Of a stretch of 6,279 bases of DNA, positions 1 to 6,142 are shown one piece after another. The DNA lies in the NCBI GenBank assembly GCA_013696665.1, contig JACCYC010000203.1, forward strand, positions 1 through 6,279. The letters are read 5' to 3'. A program made the position numbers and the translations under genes. The stretch's first letter is position 1, and every line of letters starts with the position of its first letter. This DNA is from Burkholderiaceae bacterium (GTDB taxonomy: Bacteria; Pseudomonadota; Gammaproteobacteria; Burkholderiales; Burkholderiaceae_F). A model generated the notes under the pieces. The model was given only the letters and a program-made list of their open reading frames with translations, did no database searches and was not told the origin of the DNA.

Positions 1-26
1 CCGGTTGAGTGGGAGACAGCGGCAGT

Positions 27-1160
27 ATGAGCGCAGTGCCGATCGATACGAGTCAGGCACTGCCGGCGCCAGTGCCGCCTGCCACGCGTTCTCGCCCGAT
101 ACGAGTCACTCGAGGTCATGTAGTGGCGGTCTTGATGGCGACCCTGGTGACGTCAATTCTCGATTTAGCGTACCTGTTCGATAAGCTGGGCAAGCCGGGC
201 ATTTGGCGTGCCATCGCGTTCGAACCGATCGTGTCGCTGTCGATTTTTACCTCTGCGCTGCTGGCCTGGCTGATTGTCGCGGCTGAGCCAAGCGAGCGCA
301 CCCGCTGGAGCGTGCTGGTCGGAGCGTCGATAGCCAGCGCCGCACTCACCGCAGTCATCACGATGCCGATTGCAAGTGCCATGGGCGTTGATCAGGTGTG
401 GCAGGCCTTGAGGGAGAGGGCAAAGCCGATGCCACCAGACTGGCTGCGGTTTATCGGCAACACTGCTCACCTTTCAATTTATGCGTTTCTGTTTATTGCA
501 GCCGCGCAGCACTTGCGCCAACGCTCGGCGACACAGCGCGCGGTGCTGGCAGCGCAGCGCGCGCAGGCCAGCATTGCACGCGAGGTCCTGGAAGCGCGGC
601 TGATCGCGATGCAGGCGCAGGTCGAGCCGCAGTTCCTGTTCGATTCGCTGGTCGATATTGAAACGCTGTATCGCAGGAACGCGCCGCAGGCGGCGCAGGA
701 TCTCGACCGGTTGATTACGTATCTGCGAGTGGCGTTGCCCCGCATGCGTGAGGCGGGTTCGACGATTGAGGCCGAGATCGATCTGGTTAAGGCGTACCTT
801 GCAGTCGTGACTTCCTTGCACGCCGGGCGCCCCGCTCTGCACGTGACACTCCCCGACGAATGCAGCGCCGCGCGCTTTTACCCAATGCTGTTCCTTCCGC
901 TGGTGCAGCGCGCGGTCAGGCAACCGTCGGGCGAACCGCCGGCGTCGATCCGAATCGGTATCAGCCGAATCGGCAATCAGATCGTCACGGTCCTGCGTTT
1001 TGATCATCCTTCCGGCTGTGCGGAGGACGCCGAGCTCACTCGTGTGCGTGAACGCCTTGCAGGTCTGTATGGCGGCAGCGCCTCGCTGGCCTGCGAGGAG
1101 CACGACGCGACGGTGCAGCTGACGATGCGCGTGCCGGCGGCGTCCGGTCCGGAGTCGTGA
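27..1160 (+). CDS. LytS/AlgZ-family membrane sensor, probable pseudo-histidine kinase
   Basis: Membrane sensor of a LytTR-type two-component pair, 377 residues from this ATG. Four hydrophobic segments lie near residues 32-51, 68-85, 94-118 and 142-163. A charged Ala/Gln/Arg-rich helix (about 164-196) leads into a His_kinase (PF06580-type) segment and a C-terminal ATPase-like segment. The family motif PHFLFN reads PQFLFD here (Gln202, Asp206), so the phosphoacceptor His is absent. The N-box expected as ENAxxHG reads QRAVRQP, with Arg295 replacing the Mg-binding Asn. G1 reads DHPSG, and the G2 glycines are replaced although RVRERL survives. This predicts little or no autokinase activity. The signal sensed is unknown. 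An in-frame stop at 6-8 limits the start to GTG 9 or ATG 27; I chose ATG 27 because GGGAG at 11-15 could serve as its ribosome binding site. The stop overlaps the regulator start by 4 bases. Family is secure; inactivity is inferred. Confidence 0.88.
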   Translation: MSAVPIDTSQALPAPVPPATRSRPIRVTRGHVVAVLMATLVTSILDLAYLFDKLGKPGIWRAIAFEPIVSLSIFTSALLAWLIVAAEPSERTRWSVLVGASIASAALTAVITMPIASAMGVDQVWQALRERAKPMPPDWLRFIGNTAHLSIYAFLFIAAAQHLRQRSATQRAVLAAQRAQASIAREVLEARLIAMQAQVEPQFLFDSLVDIETLYRRNAPQAAQDLDRLITYLRVALPRMREAGSTIEAEIDLVKAYLAVVTSLHAGRPALHVTLPDECSAARFYPMLFLPLVQRAVRQPSGEPPASIRIGISRIGNQIVTVLRFDHPSGCAEDAELTRVRERLAGLYGGSASLACEEHDATVQLTMRVPAASGPES

Positions 1161-1912
1161 GCAGTCCAACTGCGATCGTCGCCGAGGACGAAGCGACGCT
1201 GCGCCATCAGCTGGTCGAGCAACTCGAACAACTGTGGCCGGAGCTCGCGATCGTCGGCGAGGCCGCCGACGGAGTGCAGGCGCTGCGGTTGCTGGATGAG
1301 CACCAGCCCGACGTGCTGTTCCTTGACATTCAAATGCCCGGAGCTACAGGACTCGAGGTTGCACGCCAGGCCAGTGGTCGCTGCCACGTGGTGTTCGTGA
1401 CCGCATACGACGAGCACGCAGTGGCCGCTTTTGACCAAGGTGCGGTCGATTACGTCTTGAAGCCCGTGGCAGCCGCACGTTTGTTTACGGCGATTTCGCG
1501 CGTTCGCCAGCGCCTGGGATCGCCGCCCGCGCGGCTCGAGTCGACGATCGCACAGATTGCCTCCGGCGGGCCGTCCTCATCGAAGCAGTTTCTGCGCTGG
1601 ATCAACGCTTCGGTTGGGCAGAGCCTGAAGCTGATCACCGTCGATGAAGTTGCCTATTTTCAGGCTGACAACAAGTACACCCGAGTCGTGACCGGCGAGG
1701 GTGAGGCGTTGATCCGCAAACCGCTGAAGGACCTGGTCGACGAGCTTGATCCGAACCAATTTTGGCAAATCCATCGATCGACTTTAGTCAATGCGACATC
1801 GATTGCAGGTGTCGCGCGCGATTTTCGCGGCCGCATGATGGTGAAGCTGAAAACCCGCGTCGAGACGCTGCTTGTCTCCGATAGCTACACGCACCTGTTT
1901 CGACAGATGTAG
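1157..1912 (+). CDS. LytTR-family DNA-binding response regulator (AlgR/LytR type)
   Basis: Cytoplasmic transcription regulator of 251 residues, normal for receiver-LytTR proteins. The receiver (about 5-120) has the acidic pocket Glu10-Asp11, phosphoacceptor Asp57 in FLDIQMPG, Thr82 in FVTAYDEHA and Lys102 in the LKP motif, so every expected phosphorylation residue is present. A linker (121-143) leads to a LytTR DNA-binding domain at about 145-251, with VDEVAYFQADNKYT (162-175) and the hallmark IHRSTLVN (205-212). The GTG start overlaps the sensor stop (GTGA), implying translational coupling and a dedicated partner. That partner lacks the phosphoacceptor His, so phosphate must come from another kinase or a small phosphodonor, or control may be phosphorylation-independent. 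Targets are unknown; a LytTR-like motif lies upstream of trxB nearby. Domain assignment is firm and the AlgR comparison is by family only. Confidence 0.95.
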   Translation: MSSPTAIVAEDEATLRHQLVEQLEQLWPELAIVGEAADGVQALRLLDEHQPDVLFLDIQMPGATGLEVARQASGRCHVVFVTAYDEHAVAAFDQGAVDYVLKPVAAARLFTAISRVRQRLGSPPARLESTIAQIASGGPSSSKQFLRWINASVGQSLKLITVDEVAYFQADNKYTRVVTGEGEALIRKPLKDLVDELDPNQFWQIHRSTLVNATSIAGVARDFRGRMMVKLKTRVETLLVSDSYTHLFRQM

Positions 1913-1964
1913 CCGTACTGCGCCACTGCGGTCGGCGCGCCTTTGGTTGGACAAAACGCCGCGG

Positions 1965-1995
1965 AAATCGGGCCTTCCACGGGCCTTCAAATCGG
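1965..1995. repeat. Interleaved short direct repeats in non-coding gap
   Basis: The gap between the response-regulator stop and the first small gene (1913-2041) contains GGGCCTTC twice (1970-1977 and 1981-1988, an 11-base period). These are flanked by AAATCGG twice (1965-1971 and 1989-1995, a 24-base period), the first copy overlapping the first GGGCCTTC. A palindrome CTCTAGAG follows at 2004-2011. The 11-base period places both copies on one face of the helix, as in many protein-binding sites. The repeats do not match the LytTR consensus. I see no convincing terminator with a T-run and no clear -35/-10 pair here. Function is unproven and chance is possible. Confidence 0.4.
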
Positions 1996-2031
1996 CTTTC
2001 ACACTCTAGAGTTTGCGGCCGTTATCTATGT

Positions 2032-2035
2032 GGAG
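2032..2035 (+). promoter_or_regulatory. Ribosome binding site for first small gene
   Basis: GGAG sits 6 bases before GTG 2042. This decides the start within an open frame that extends upstream to 1943: neither TTG 1943 nor GTG 2030 has a comparable site. Confidence 0.45.
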
Positions 2036-2041
2036 CAAGCC

Positions 2042-2161
2042 GTGGGTCCGTCAATTCTTGTGTTTCTTGCTGGCGTCGTGGTCGTCGGTATTGCCGGTGC
2101 GTTTTACACCGTGAACAAAGAGCCTGCCAGTTATGGAGATCGGGACAACGCCGGCGAATGA
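2042..2161 (+). CDS. Small single-pass membrane protein, unknown function
   Basis: A predicted peptide of 39 residues that I do not recognise. Residues 4-22 form one strongly hydrophobic stretch (ILVFLAGVVVVGIAGAF), followed by a polar tail rich in Lys, Glu, Asp and Asn. This is the shape of a small inner-membrane protein with a short N-terminus and a soluble C-terminal tail. The GTG start is supported by GGAG at 2032-2035. The stop overlaps the ATG of the next small gene as ATGA, suggesting coupled translation and a joint role. It follows the LytTR regulator gene by 129 bases and precedes trxB on the same strand. Hydrophobicity and coupling favour a real gene, but length and the non-ATG start leave doubt. 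Confidence 0.45.
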   Translation: MGPSILVFLAGVVVVGIAGAFYTVNKEPASYGDRDNAGE

Positions 2162-2358
2162 AGGCCGCGTTAATCATCGGCAGCCTTGGAGTTGCCCTGG
2201 CGTTCGCGCCACCGGCCATGCGGAAGCTGAGCGCGCGCCTGAATTCGCGGGTGAGCGACGATCAATATTTTGCTGCCGCCCGCAAGCGGGCAATTAGCTA
2301 CCGGCTGAACCGGGGGAAAGCCAGCCCAAACGATGCGCCGGGATCGGCTGGCGAATAA
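2158..2358 (+). CDS. Small protein with N-terminal hydrophobic segment, unknown function
   Basis: A predicted protein of 66 residues, not recognised. The N-terminus has Lys2 followed by a hydrophobic run to about residue 20 (AALIIGSLGVALAFA), either an uncleaved membrane anchor or a signal peptide. The remaining 45 residues are basic and polar with many Arg and Lys (for example RKLSARLNSR and ARKRAISYRLNR), so the soluble part could bind an acidic surface or nucleic acid; that is inference only. The ATG overlaps the stop of the preceding small gene (ATGA). The nearest Shine-Dalgarno-like GGAG lies about 19 bases upstream, too far, so expression probably depends on translational coupling. It ends 53 bases before the trxB -10 box and could be cotranscribed into trxB. 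Confidence 0.5.
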   Translation: MKAALIIGSLGVALAFAPPAMRKLSARLNSRVSDDQYFAAARKRAISYRLNRGKASPNDAPGSAGE

Positions 2359-2363
2359 TGCCA

Positions 2364-2372
2364 TCCGTTTGT
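2364..2372 (+). promoter_or_regulatory. Candidate LytTR/AlgR-type binding site upstream of trxB
   Basis: TCCGTTTGT fits the degenerate LytTR consensus [TA][AC][CA]GTTN[AG][TG] at all positions, and CCGTTTGTC (2365-2373) differs by one base from the Pseudomonas AlgR core CCGTTCGTC. Its centre is about 56 bases before the inferred trxB transcription start, a usual activator position. LytTR sites normally occur as two direct repeats about two helical turns apart, and I find no good second copy. The short motif could be chance. Confidence 0.25.
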
Positions 2373-2411
2373 CTTGCCCGCGACATCTTCGATTTCCGCA
2401 AATTGGCCCAA

Positions 2412-2417
2412 TATAAT
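2412..2417 (+). promoter_or_regulatory. trxB promoter, -10 box
   Basis: A perfect sigma-70 -10 hexamer TATAAT lies 28 bases before the trxB ATG. No good -35 is present at 16-18 bases upstream (the nearest, TTCGAT at 2388-2393, is poor), which would suit an activator-dependent promoter. The inferred transcription start near 2424 lies downstream of the alternative TTG start at 2374, and so supports ATG 2446 as the trxB start. Confidence 0.5.
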
Positions 2418-2445
2418 CATTAGATCCGCGGACCAACGAGCTGAA

Positions 2446-3432
2446 ATGACCCCACCCAAACACGCGCGCGTATTGATCTTGGGCTCAGGCCCCGCTGGGT
2501 ACACCGCGGCTGTGTACGCAGCGCGGGCGAATTTGAAGCCGGTGCTGATCACCGGTCTGGCCCAAGGCGGTCAGCTGATGACAACCACCGATGTCGACAA
2601 TTGGCCGGCCGACGCGGAGGGCGTGCAAGGCCCGGAGCTGATGACTCGCTTTCTCGCTCATGCCGAGCGCTTCAACACCGAGGTCATCTTCGATCACATT
2701 CACACCGCCAAACTTTCCGAGCGGCCCTTGCGCCTGATCGGTGATTCGGGTGAATACACGTGCGACTCGCTGATCATTGCCACGGGTGCCAGCGCGATGT
2801 ATCTCGGTCTGCCATCGGAACAGGCATTTATGGGCAAGGGGGTGTCCGGCTGCGCGACGTGCGACGGGTTTTTCTACAAGAACCAGGATGTCGCAGTGGT
2901 CGGCGGTGGCAACACCGCTGTCGAAGAGGCGCTGTATCTGACCAATATTGCCAAGAAGGTGACGTTGATTCATCGGCGTGACAAATTTCGCGCCGAGCCG
3001 ATCAATGTCGATCACCTGATGCAGAAGGTCAAAGAAGGCAAGGTTGAAATGAAAACCTTCAACGTTCTCGACGAGGTGCTCGGCGACGATCGCGGTGTCA
3101 ACGGGGTGCAGATCAAAAATACGCAGACCGGAGTGACCGAAAAAATTTCGCTGCAAGGCGTCTTCATTGCGATCGGTCACCGCCCAAATACCGAAGTTTT
3201 CGCCGGTCAGCTCGAAATGCAGAACGGCTACATCATCACCAAGACGGGACTGGCTGGCATGGCCACTGCCACCAGCGTTCCCGGAGTGTTCGCTGCAGGC
3301 GACGTGCAGGACCACGTGTATCGGCAGGCGATCACGAGCGCAGGCACAGGCTGCATGGCCGCCCTCGATGCGCAGAAATACCTCGAGAATCTGGAATCCG
3401 TCGCGCCGGCCCGCGAAGCGCTGGCTGCATAA
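2446..3432 (+). CDS. trxB: Thioredoxin reductase
   Basis: Cytoplasmic FAD-containing homodimer that uses NADPH to reduce thioredoxin, feeding ribonucleotide reductase and protein disulfide repair. It has 328 residues, close to the about 320 typical of low-molecular-weight bacterial enzymes. Visible motifs are the FAD-binding GSGPAG (13-18), the redox pair CATC (Cys136 and Cys139, against 135/138 in E. coli), the NADPH loop GGGNTA (153-158), the NADPH 2'-phosphate-binding HRRDKFRA (176-183), and the FAD C-terminal motif GVFAAGD (280-286), followed by RQAITSAGTGCMAALDA. No key residue is missing. ATG 2446 fits the family N-terminus; a longer in-frame TTG start at 2374 would add 24 unrelated residues and lies upstream of the probable promoter. 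The ribosome site is weak (GAG, 5 bases before the ATG). The Smr gene follows after 23 bases, so the two are probably cotranscribed. Confidence 0.98.
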   Translation: MTPPKHARVLILGSGPAGYTAAVYAARANLKPVLITGLAQGGQLMTTTDVDNWPADAEGVQGPELMTRFLAHAERFNTEVIFDHIHTAKLSERPLRLIGDSGEYTCDSLIIATGASAMYLGLPSEQAFMGKGVSGCATCDGFFYKNQDVAVVGGGNTAVEEALYLTNIAKKVTLIHRRDKFRAEPINVDHLMQKVKEGKVEMKTFNVLDEVLGDDRGVNGVQIKNTQTGVTEKISLQGVFIAIGHRPNTEVFAGQLEMQNGYIITKTGLAGMATATSVPGVFAAGDVQDHVYRQAITSAGTGCMAALDAQKYLENLESVAPAREALAA

Positions 3433-3442
3433 TTCCGCCGTG

Positions 3443-3448
3443 AAGGAG
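3443..3448 (+). promoter_or_regulatory. Strong ribosome binding site of the Smr-domain gene
   Basis: AAGGAG lies 7 bases before ATG 3456. An ATG at 3449 is out of frame and directly abuts the site, so 3456 is the start. Confidence 0.75.
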
Positions 3449-3455
3449 ATGGTGC

Positions 3456-4112
3456 ATGGTGGAAAGATTCACGCAACTCGCGCAGCTCGAGTCCTTGCGC
3501 GCCACGCTTGCACGCGAGGCGCGCGAGCGCGAAGCGGCGGCCGAGCGCCAACGCACCGCTGATTCGCTGACTGCCAAGGCAACCGACGAGTTTCGCAACG
3601 CGATCGGCGACGTCACACCGCTAAACGGCAAGACACGTGTCGAGCACAAGCGTGCTTTGCATCCGCCGATTCCACACAAGCGTCGCGAGGACGATCGACT
3701 GGTGCTCGTCGCGTCGGTGTCGGACGAGTTTGAAATTGACACGCTGCTTCATACCGATGACGAACTTTCGTTCCAGCGCCCCGGCGTCGGTGCCGACGTG
3801 CTGCGAAAACTGCGGCGCGGCGAATGGGTGATCCAGGACGAGATTGATCTGCACGGTTGTCGTACCGACGAGGCGCGCGAGCTGCTTGCAATTTTTATTC
3901 GCGACGTGGTCAAGCGAGGTCTGCGGTGCGTGCGTGTGGTGCACGGCAAGGGCCTTGGCTCGCGTGGCCGGCAACCGGTACTGAAAGGAAAGACCAAGAT
4001 CTGGCTCGCCCAGCGCGAAGATGTGATCGCGTTCTGCCAGGCCCGCTCTACCGAAGGCGGTAGCGGCGCGCTGATTGTCCTGCTGAAGCCGACCAGTGGA
4101 AAGTTGCTCTAG
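3456..4112 (+). CDS. Smr-domain protein, SmrB-like probable endonuclease
   Basis: A 218-residue protein with a C-terminal Smr (MutS2 small-related) domain at about 128-212. Motifs are DLHG (131-134), VVHGKG (162-167) and the end motif GGSGALIVLL (201-210). The layout before the domain (FQRPGV then LRKLRRGEW, 106-124) and after it (KIWLAQREDVIAFCQA) resembles E. coli SmrB, which is known to cleave mRNA at collided ribosomes. The N-terminal 60 residues are charged, rich in Ala, Glu and Arg, and probably helical; in SmrB the N-terminal region contacts the ribosome. Assignment to ribosome rescue is therefore by resemblance recalled from memory, while a more general Smr nuclease role is the safe call. 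Its strong ribosome site and 23-base gap suggest an operon with trxB. It converges with glnB, the stops being 6 bases apart, and no terminator hairpin with a T-run is evident between them. Confidence 0.93.
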   Translation: MVERFTQLAQLESLRATLAREAREREAAAERQRTADSLTAKATDEFRNAIGDVTPLNGKTRVEHKRALHPPIPHKRREDDRLVLVASVSDEFEIDTLLHTDDELSFQRPGVGADVLRKLRRGEWVIQDEIDLHGCRTDEARELLAIFIRDVVKRGLRCVRVVHGKGLGSRGRQPVLKGKTKIWLAQREDVIAFCQARSTEGGSGALIVLLKPTSGKLL

Positions 4113-4118
4113 CGCAGA

Positions 4119-4457
4119 TTAAACCGCAGCTTCGCCCTGCTCCCCTGTGCGAATCCGAATCACCTGCTCTACCGCGCGAACGAATATTTTGCCGTCACCG
4201 ATTTTCCCCGTACGCGCTGCCTTGGTCACCGCTTCGATGACGCGCTCCACCAACGCGTCCGGGACCACTGCTTCCACCTTGATCTTCGGCAAAAAATCGA
4301 CCACATATTCGGCGCCGCGATACAGCTCAGTATGGCCTTTCTGACGCCCGAATCCCTTGACCTCCGTGACGGTAAGGCCGGTCACCCCCACGTCCGCCAG
4401 GGCCTCACGAACTTCGTCGAGCTTGAACGGCTTGATAATCGCTGTGATCTGTTTCAT
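4119..4457 (-). CDS. glnB: Nitrogen regulatory protein PII
   Basis: Trimeric cytoplasmic signal protein that binds ATP/ADP and 2-oxoglutarate and controls glutamine synthetase adenylylation, NtrB and other partners. It has 112 residues, the standard PII length. Visible are the start MKQITAIIKPFKLDEVREAL, the T-loop with GFGRQKGHTELYRGAEY including the uridylylation site Tyr51, Lys58, the B-loop RTGKIGDGKIFV (82-93), and the C-terminal VIRIRTGEQGE with Arg101 and Arg103. All are conserved, so uridylylation by GlnD and normal ligand binding are expected. Resemblance and the nadE linkage favour GlnB over GlnK; no amtB is seen. A longer frame reaching 4556 runs into the nadE coding region and lacks family similarity, so ATG at 4457 is the start. 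The ribosome site is weak. It follows nadE by 37 bases with no visible separate promoter or sigma-54 GG-N10-GC element, implying cotranscription. Confidence 0.97.
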   Translation of the reverse strand: MKQITAIIKPFKLDEVREALADVGVTGLTVTEVKGFGRQKGHTELYRGAEYVVDFLPKIKVEAVVPDALVERVIEAVTKAARTGKIGDGKIFVRAVEQVIRIRTGEQGEAAV

Positions 4458-4494
4458 GGTCGCTTTTCGCGGGGGCAAGTCAATGTCGGCGATT

Positions 4495-6129
4495 CTAGAG
4501 CGTGATGCTGTCCTCGCGGAACCGATTGGTAATCGGGTACCGCCAATCCCTGCCAAAACTACGGTGGGTGACGCGAATTCCGGTAGGCGACTGCCTGCGT
4601 TTGTACTCTGAAAGTCGAATCATGCGCACCACTCTGCGCACGATGGCTTCGTCGTGATCGGCGGCAACGATTTCGGCGATCGAGCGGCCCTGGTGCATGT
4701 ATAGGTCGATGATCTCGTCGAGCATGTCATAGGGCGGCAGTGAGTCCTGATCGGTCTGGTCTGCCCTGAGCTCGGCACTCGGCGCGCGCGTCAAGATCCT
4801 TTCCGGAATGACCGGAGCAATCGAATTTCGATGGCGACACAAGCGATAGACCAGCGTTTTCAGGATGTCTTTGATCACGGCAAAGCCGCCTGCCAGGTCT
4901 CCATACAGCGTCGAATACCCGACGGCCGTCTCGGACTTGTTCCCCGTGGTCAACACAATCGACCCGTACTTGTTCGACAGCGCCATTAACAGCGTGCCGC
5001 GGATCCGCGCCTGCAAGTTTTCCTCGGTGGTGTCCCACGACAATCCGCGAAATTCCTGCGACAAGGTCGAAAGAAATGCGTTGAATGCAGTCTGTATCGG
5101 CATAACGTCGTAACGCACGTTCATCGCGCTGGCCATCGCACGCGCATCGTCCAGGCTCATTGATGAAGTAAATTGCGACGGCATCATCACTGCGCGAACA
5201 CGCTCCGGCCCCAGCGCATCGACGGCAATCGCCAGAGTCAAAGCCGAATCAACCCCGCCGGACAATCCGATGATGGCCCCGGGAAACGCGTTCTTGTCAA
5301 GGTAGTCGCGCACGCCGAGCACAAGCGCTGAGTACACCAGCGCTTCTTCACTCGGCTCCGGTCTTACATCGCCGCGCTGCGGCACCCCGTCGACAAAATC
5401 GACCAACAGCAGGAACTCTTCAAAAAGCGGCGCGTTGGCCACCACGACACCGTCGGCGTCGAGAACGAAAGATCCACCGTCGAATACCAATTCGTCCTGA
5501 CCGCCGACCAGGTTCGCGTACACCACGGGCATCCGGAATCGGGTGACGTTCGCCCGCACCGTGTCGAGCCGTTGTTGCTGCTTTCCCAAATTGAAAGGCG
5601 AGCCGTTGGGCACCAGCAGAACGCGGGCGCCGGCCGAGATCGCACACTCGGGCGCGTAGGAAAACCAGGTGTCTTCGCAAATATTGATGCCAAACGCCGT
5701 GCCATTGAGTTCAAACACCAGCGGGCGATTGTCGGGCGTGAAATATCGCTGCTCATCGAACACGTCGTAGTTCGGCAGGTCGTGCTTGCAATACGTACCC
5801 AGCACCACACCCCCCTGCAAAAGCGAGGCGGCATTGAAGCGATGGCCCTCGCGCGCGAGCGGATGACCCACCACAACGGTCAAATCCGGAAATTGGAGCA
5901 GCTGCGCAGTCAGCATTTGCAGAGCCGCGTCGCTCGCTGCGTAAAATGAACGCCGCAGAAGCAGGTCTTCCGGCGAGTAGCCGGGCAAGGACAATTCCGG
6001 TGTCAGCAGCAGGTCGGCACCGGCCGCGGCGGCACGCGATGCCGCCTCCAGGATCTTTCTGCTATTGCCCTCGAAGTCGCCGACGGTGCAATTCAACTGC
6101 GCAACCGCGACTTTGACTTTGGAACTCAT
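4495..6129 (-). CDS. nadE: Glutamine-dependent NAD+ synthetase
   Basis: Two-domain enzyme making NAD+ from deamido-NAD+, ATP and glutamine, the last step of NAD biosynthesis. It has 544 residues, normal for the glutamine-dependent class. The N-terminal nitrilase-type glutaminase (about 5-250) shows its triad: Glu45 in TPELSLPGYSPEDLL, Lys115 in YCKHDLPNY and Cys151 in GINICEDTW. The C-terminal synthetase (about 265-544) has the pyrophosphatase P-loop SGGVDSAL (290-297), TTGNKSE (394-400), GDLAGGFAVIKD (410-421), ERILTRAPSAELR (443-455) and the closing KRRQSPTGIR and YPITNRFRE. No motif is lost. The ATG at 6129 sits just before the family core KVAVAQLNCTVGD, so the start is well placed despite a weak ribosome site. 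glnB follows 37 bases after the stop. The length and synteny fit the dimeric NadE class reported to be regulated by PII, which is inference here. Confidence 0.97.
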   Translation of the reverse strand: MSSKVKVAVAQLNCTVGDFEGNSRKILEAASRAAAAGADLLLTPELSLPGYSPEDLLLRRSFYAASDAALQMLTAQLLQFPDLTVVVGHPLAREGHRFNAASLLQGGVVLGTYCKHDLPNYDVFDEQRYFTPDNRPLVFELNGTAFGINICEDTWFSYAPECAISAGARVLLVPNGSPFNLGKQQQRLDTVRANVTRFRMPVVYANLVGGQDELVFDGGSFVLDADGVVVANAPLFEEFLLLVDFVDGVPQRGDVRPEPSEEALVYSALVLGVRDYLDKNAFPGAIIGLSGGVDSALTLAIAVDALGPERVRAVMMPSQFTSSMSLDDARAMASAMNVRYDVMPIQTAFNAFLSTLSQEFRGLSWDTTEENLQARIRGTLLMALSNKYGSIVLTTGNKSETAVGYSTLYGDLAGGFAVIKDILKTLVYRLCRHRNSIAPVIPERILTRAPSAELRADQTDQDSLPPYDMLDEIIDLYMHQGRSIAEIVAADHDEAIVRRVVRMIRLSEYKRRQSPTGIRVTHRSFGRDWRYPITNRFREDSITL

Positions 6130-6142
6130 TAACGCCGTATTG

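Noticed and set aside
474..1169. Long minus-strand open frame opposite the sensor gene (231 codons)
   Set aside because: Low-complexity Arg/His/Ala composition with no domain, as expected for the antisense shadow of a GC-rich gene.
1934..1941. GC palindrome GGCGCGCC after the response-regulator stop
   Set aside because: No loop and only three T residues follow, so it is not a terminator; short GC palindromes are common at this composition.
1943..2161. 72-residue frame beginning at TTG 1943
   Set aside because: The first 33 residues cover the interleaved repeats, lack a ribosome site and show no protein-like pattern. The hydrophobic part has its own GGAG and GTG at 2042.
2374..2445. Longer thioredoxin reductase start at TTG 2374
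   Set aside because: The extra residues have no family counterpart and the TATAAT at 2412-2417 would lie inside the coding region.
2485..3315. 276-codon minus-strand open frame opposite trxB
   Set aside because: Its length reflects codon bias of trxB on the other strand; no recognisable motif and no ribosome site.
4048..4063. Perfect hairpin CTACCG-AAGG-CGGTAG near the end of the Smr gene
   Set aside because: It lies in coding sequence 47 bases before the stop, has a six-base stem, and no T-run follows, so it is not a convincing terminator.
4458..4494. Sigma-54 promoter for glnB in the nadE-glnB gap
   Set aside because: A TTGC is present on the minus strand but the paired GG ten bases before GC is missing, and no -10 follows the TTGACT there.
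4458..4556. Longer PII frame starting at 4556 on the minus strand
   Set aside because: It overlaps the nadE 3' end in another frame; PII proteins start at the MKQITAIIKPF sequence.
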